Assembly: GCF_039555325.1 (NCBI RefSeq)
Contig: NZ_CP154608.1
Span: 1,240,001-1,304,000 of the forward strand
Direction: 5' to 3'
Origin: Sphingomicrobium sp. XHP0239
Lineage (GTDB): Bacteria; Pseudomonadota; Alphaproteobacteria; Sphingomonadales; Sphingomonadaceae
DNA length: 64,000 nucleotides
Below are positions 61,243-64,000 of this stretch, one piece after another. Each line of letters opens with the position of its first letter. The stretch's first letter is position 1. The notes under the pieces were generated by a model. It did no database searches and was not told the origin of the DNA. It was given only the letters and a program-made list of their open reading frames with translations. A program made the position numbers and the translations under genes.

Positions 61243-63195
61243 CTATCCCTCGACAGCTGCCGGCTGCGGTCCCGATGGTGATCGACTTATCCGAAATCCG
61301 GCAATCAGAGCGAGCAGCGTGAGCAATTGCGCGCCGATCGTCTCGACAGTCGGGAAGAAGCCGAGTTCGGCGAGGCGCGGCAAGCCGGCAATGAAAGTGG
61401 CGGAAAGAACTCCGGCCTCCTGGAAAGCGCCCACGCCCTTGCCCGCGAGAATGACCGCAAGGATCGCAATCAGGATAGCACTATAGCGGAAGAACTGGGT
61501 GATCGGCAGTTTGCGGCTGTAGCGCAGCATAACCCATGCGATGAACGCTAGCAGCGCGACTGCGGACAAGGCACCTGCCAATATGATGCCGCTGCTCTGC
61601 GGGTTCCACAGGGCAGCGTAGAACAGAATAGTCTCGAACGCTTCCCGGTAGACGACCACGAATGCAAGACCAAAGAGAAACCATGCCGATCCGCGCGAAA
61701 GCGCCTTGCCCATTTTTTCCTGGATATAGCGCCGCCACTCCTCGGCCTGGGATTTGCCGTGCATCCAGATCCCGACCGATACGAGAATGACAGCCGCAAG
61801 CAGCGCGCCGATCCCTTCGGTCATCTCGCGGCTCGCCCCGCTGATGCTTACGAAGTAGGTTGCTACGACCCAGGTGGCGACACCTGCGAAAAGAGCAGCG
61901 ATCCACCCACCATGGATATAGGGCAATACCTCGGAGCGCTGCGACTTTTTCACAAAGGCGATCATGGCGATCACAACCAGAATTGCTTCGATCCCCTCGC
62001 GCAGGAGAATGGTGAACGCCCCGAGAAAGGTCGAGATTTCGCTGGCCGCCTCAGGAGCCAACGCTTCCTCGGCTCTTGCCAGCAGACTATCGATGCGAGC
62101 CCTTAGTTGCTGTAGTTCGGATGGATTCGCACCGGACTCTATTCCGGCCCGGAATTGCCCGAGCGCCTGTTCTACCTCCCGCATCAAACCGCCATCGCGC
62201 GTTGCCAGGAGGGCCTCCAGGGGTTCAAACCCGTCGAGATAGGCAGACAGGGCAAGCTGCCGCGCTTCCTCTCGGTTGCCAGCCCGATAAGCTGACAGGC
62301 TGCGATCGAGCGTATCGCGAACGAAGGCGAGCGAACCTGCGTCATTTGCCTGTCCCACCGCATCGGGATTGGCGCGAAGATAGGCCATGACGGCGAGCGC
62401 ACGGTCCTCGCCGATCTGCTCGGCCAGACTTTCCGGTGTGAGCGCGGCGAGCGTCTCGAGATCGGGGACAAGCTGGCGTATGCCATCATCTTCCCGCCAA
62501 ATACGCTCGCCCTTGGCCACATCTTCAAAAGCAATGCTGCCGGCATGGAATGCAAGCGCCCAGCGATCCTCGTCGGACAGCGATGCGAAGCTGGCCATGG
62601 ACGTTCCTTCCAGCCCTTGCGCGATGACCTGGTAAAGCCCGAACGCACTGCGCTGCCGCGCCCGGTCGATATCGGTGAAGTCGATCGGCGGGGGATCAAG
62701 TGCCTGCATTGCGGCCGGTGGCGCACTTCCGGCGGCGCCGTGACACGAGGCGCAGTTCTGCGCGAAGAGAGTGCGGGCGCGGTCAAGGTCGGGCGCTTGC
62801 GAAGGGGCAAGCGGAACCGGGTAGGCTGTCAGCAACGAGGCTGCCAGCGCGCGCGCTAAGCGCCCAACTCGCTCGGCGGGTTCCTTATTGGCGATCAGAG
62901 CTCGCAGCTGGTCCGATCGGCGGATGAGTGCTCGATTGTCTTTAGTATCCGGCAATGCAGCGATCTGCCGCGCCACGACATCGGAAAACTCCACCATTTC
63001 GCGATATTCGAATTCGTCGGCAACACGTCCCTCGGAAACGGCGGAGGCGTAGTCGACCGCGATATAATCGAGCAGACGCCAGGTGGTTCGCACGTCGGGT
63101 TCTTCCGCGTTCGCGGTGACGGACAGACACAGCGCAAGCGCCAGCAGAATGAGCCGCAGTGCCGGATGGACGGTGGCGGAGACGATGCGATGCAT
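61243..63195 (-). CDS. FTR1-family iron permease fused to a cytochrome-c-like periplasmic domain
   Basis: A 650-residue protein. A signal peptide (LILLALALCLSVTANA) is followed by a helical periplasmic part with one heme-binding motif (RTLFAQNCASCHGAAGSAPP, CxxCH near residue 148). From residue 395 a seven-helix permease follows, with the Fe(III)-binding motifs LREGIEAILV (REGIE) and YREAFETILF (REAFE). The layout equals the cytochrome-FTR1 fusions of proteobacteria that oxidise and import ferrous iron. A Fur-like sequence lies just before the start, and the gene needs copper-oxidase-like help, which the island supplies. Confidence 0.92.
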   Translation of the reverse strand: MHRIVSATVHPALRLILLALALCLSVTANAEEPDVRTTWRLLDYIAVDYASAVSEGRVADEFEYREMVEFSDVVARQIAALPDTKDNRALIRRSDQLRALIANKEPAERVGRLARALAASLLTAYPVPLAPSQAPDLDRARTLFAQNCASCHGAAGSAPPAAMQALDPPPIDFTDIDRARQRSAFGLYQVIAQGLEGTSMASFASLSDEDRWALAFHAGSIAFEDVAKGERIWREDDGIRQLVPDLETLAALTPESLAEQIGEDRALAVMAYLRANPDAVGQANDAGSLAFVRDTLDRSLSAYRAGNREEARQLALSAYLDGFEPLEALLATRDGGLMREVEQALGQFRAGIESGANPSELQQLRARIDSLLARAEEALAPEAASEISTFLGAFTILLREGIEAILVVIAMIAFVKKSQRSEVLPYIHGGWIAALFAGVATWVVATYFVSISGASREMTEGIGALLAAVILVSVGIWMHGKSQAEEWRRYIQEKMGKALSRGSAWFLFGLAFVVVYREAFETILFYAALWNPQSSGIILAGALSAVALLAFIAWVMLRYSRKLPITQFFRYSAILIAILAVILAGKGVGAFQEAGVLSATFIAGLPRLAELGFFPTVETIGAQLLTLLALIAGFRISRSPSGPQPAAVEG

Positions 63196-63213
63196 GAGGG
63201 GTCTCTATATCTG

Positions 63214-63230
63214 TTGCAATTAATTCGCAA
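63214..63230. promoter_or_regulatory. Fur-like operator before the iron permease
   Basis: TTGCAATTAATTCGCAA, a near-palindrome of TTGC arms around an A/T core, lies 19 bases before the FTR1 ATG. It resembles alphaproteobacterial Fur boxes of the form TTGCGAATNATTCGCAA. The position fits iron repression. Confidence 0.45.
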
Positions 63231-63291
63231 TAGCAGGGTGTAGACGGAAATGTATTTCCTCCAACCCCCGATTGCGGGGATATTCTGGAGT

Positions 63292-63909
63292 TTAGGTAGA
63301 GCGCAGTTCGCCACGGGCCTGTTTGGAGACTTCGGCACTTCCCCACACCGCCAGTCCTGCCATGATGCTCGCCACAACCAGATCGGGCCACGCACGGCCG
63401 GTGCCGAAAACGCCAATCGCTGCCGCCAGCACGGCGATATTACCGATCGCGTCGTTGCGCGAACAGATCCACACCGAGCGCATGTTCGCATCGCCCGAGC
63501 GATACCGGAACAGCATCGCGGCGACGGCGAGATTTACCGCCAGAGCAAGAGAACCGATGGCGCCCATCGTTCCCGGGTCGGGCGACGCCCCGACAAAGAA
63601 ACCCCAGATGGCCGAGCCGAGCACCCACAGGCCGAAAGCCAGCATGGTCGCCGCCTTTACGAGAGCCGCACGCGCGCGCCAGACGAGCGCCATCCCCGCT
63701 ACACCGAGACTGATAGCATAGTTTGCCGCATCACCGAGAAAGTCGAGCGCGTCGGCCTGCAAGGCGCGCGAATCCGCAGCAATGCCTGCCACGATCTCCA
63801 CGCCGAACATGATTGCATTAAGGCCCAGTGCGATCCACAGAATGCGCCGCCATGTCGGATCGTTGTTGTTTGCACCGGCCTCATCGGGGCCGCAGCAGGT
63901 CTTTCCCAT
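63292..63909 (-). CDS. Cation diffusion facilitator family transporter
   Basis: A 205-residue membrane protein of the CDF family. It starts MGKTCCGPDEAGANNNDPTW (two cysteines, possible metal site). Six helices follow, with SRALQADALDFLGDAANYAI (the HxxxD-like metal site here is D-based) and SVWICSRNDAIGNIAVLAAA. It is short: the C-terminal cytoplasmic domain of CzcD is missing, which is common in DmeF-like or truncated members. It would export a divalent metal. AAGGAG precedes the ATG, and a MerR-type promoter lies upstream. Confidence 0.88.
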   Translation of the reverse strand: MGKTCCGPDEAGANNNDPTWRRILWIALGLNAIMFGVEIVAGIAADSRALQADALDFLGDAANYAISLGVAGMALVWRARAALVKAATMLAFGLWVLGSAIWGFFVGASPDPGTMGAIGSLALAVNLAVAAMLFRYRSGDANMRSVWICSRNDAIGNIAVLAAAIGVFGTGRAWPDLVVASIMAGLAVWGSAEVSKQARGELRST

Positions 63910-63935
63910 TTACTCGACTCCTTGCGTCGATCCGC

Positions 63936-63966
63936 CCTATGCACCTTGTAGTAACTACAAGGTCAA
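63936..63966 (-). promoter_or_regulatory. MerR-type promoter and operator of the CDF gene
   Basis: On the minus strand TTGACC (63966-63961) and CATAGG (63941-63936) are separated by 19 bases, the long spacer of MerR-controlled promoters. The spacer is filled by a dyad with perfect 10-base arms ACCTTGTAGT and ACTACAAGGT (63943-63963). The pattern is that of ZntR/CadR/PbrR operators. The divergent merR gene starts 22 bases to the right of the dyad. Confidence 0.85.
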
Positions 63967-63984
63967 GCGGCAGGAGCCTTTGTC

Positions 63985-64000
63985 ATGAGAATTGGTCAAC
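63985..64000 (+). CDS. First codons of a MerR family regulator, cut by the window end
   Basis: ATG AGA ATT GGT CAA encodes MRIGQ, the normal start of MerR/CadR/PbrR proteins. AGGAG lies eight bases before the ATG, and the divergent operator just described is its expected target. Only five codons are visible, so the identification rests mainly on context. Confidence 0.7.

Noticed and set aside
63255..63285. Small C/G hairpin between the CDF and FTR1 genes as a terminator
   Set aside because: The stem is only five pairs and no T-run follows, so it is not reported as a feature.

Overview
The window looks like chromosome or large-replicon DNA of an alphaproteobacterium, most likely a sphingomonad or erythrobacter-type member of the Sphingomonadales. 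The reasons are high GC, the style of the proteins, the sphingomonad-like extragenic repeat (three copies, near 11.9, 16.0 and 17.7 kb) and the gene content. This is inference; no rRNA or other phylogenetic marker is present.

Layout. (1) 0-12 kb is a catabolic and stress-response stretch: an old-yellow-enzyme flavin reductase (cut by the window edge), a Yellow/royal-jelly-type lipoprotein, a short-chain dehydrogenase, a quinol monooxygenase, a GlcG/HbpS protein, a DJ-1/PfpI protein, a DOPA-type extradiol dioxygenase, a decayed IS1182-family transposase, a zinc alcohol dehydrogenase, a broken alpha/beta hydrolase, an AraC regulator and a CPBP membrane protease. (2) 12-17.6 kb carries an amidohydrolase fused to a histidine-phosphatase domain, a divergent AraC regulator and two coupled lipoproteins. 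(3) 17.8-23.5 kb is a compact minus-strand operon of four or five genes: three uncharacterised proteins with 4-bp overlaps, a possible fourth small one, and a 1062-residue type IIG-like restriction-methylation enzyme. It reads like an anti-phage or modification island. (4) 23.5-29 kb is a mobile segment with a MobA/MobL relaxase, a second HxH (relaxase-like) protein and a large serine recombinase. (5) 29-36 kb begins at a tRNA-Arg(CCG) 3' fragment and carries a tyrosine integrase, an excisionase-like HTH protein, a ParA-like ATPase, a MobC-like protein and a second relaxase, and is therefore an integrative mobilizable element.

(6) 36.7-64 kb is a large copper and heavy-metal resistance island. 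copA and copB with accessory genes run leftward from a sigma/anti-sigma/sensor set in the order Y-X-H, as in cnrYXH. Rightward run a methyltransferase-DUF411 pair, an APC permease, a glutaredoxin-MauE/K+ channel/DUF305 operon, a cusCBA-type RND pump with CusF, a second multicopper oxidase, a copper P-type ATPase, and finally an FTR1 iron permease fused to a cytochrome domain, a CDF transporter and the first codons of a MerR regulator.

The most informative new signal is a sequence of the form AGGG(A/G)-N15-CGTA found at five places in region 6, always 30-55 bases before a start codon and pointing at the gene. It precedes the Y-X-H operon, copA, the DUF2231 gene, the methyltransferase and the APC permease. 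It looks like the promoter of the encoded ECF sigma factor and defines a copper-island regulon. The operon in region 3 is the other strong candidate for an undescribed system. No intact tRNA-Arg was seen right of 36.1 kb, so the tyrosine-integrase element may extend over the metal island and beyond the window.
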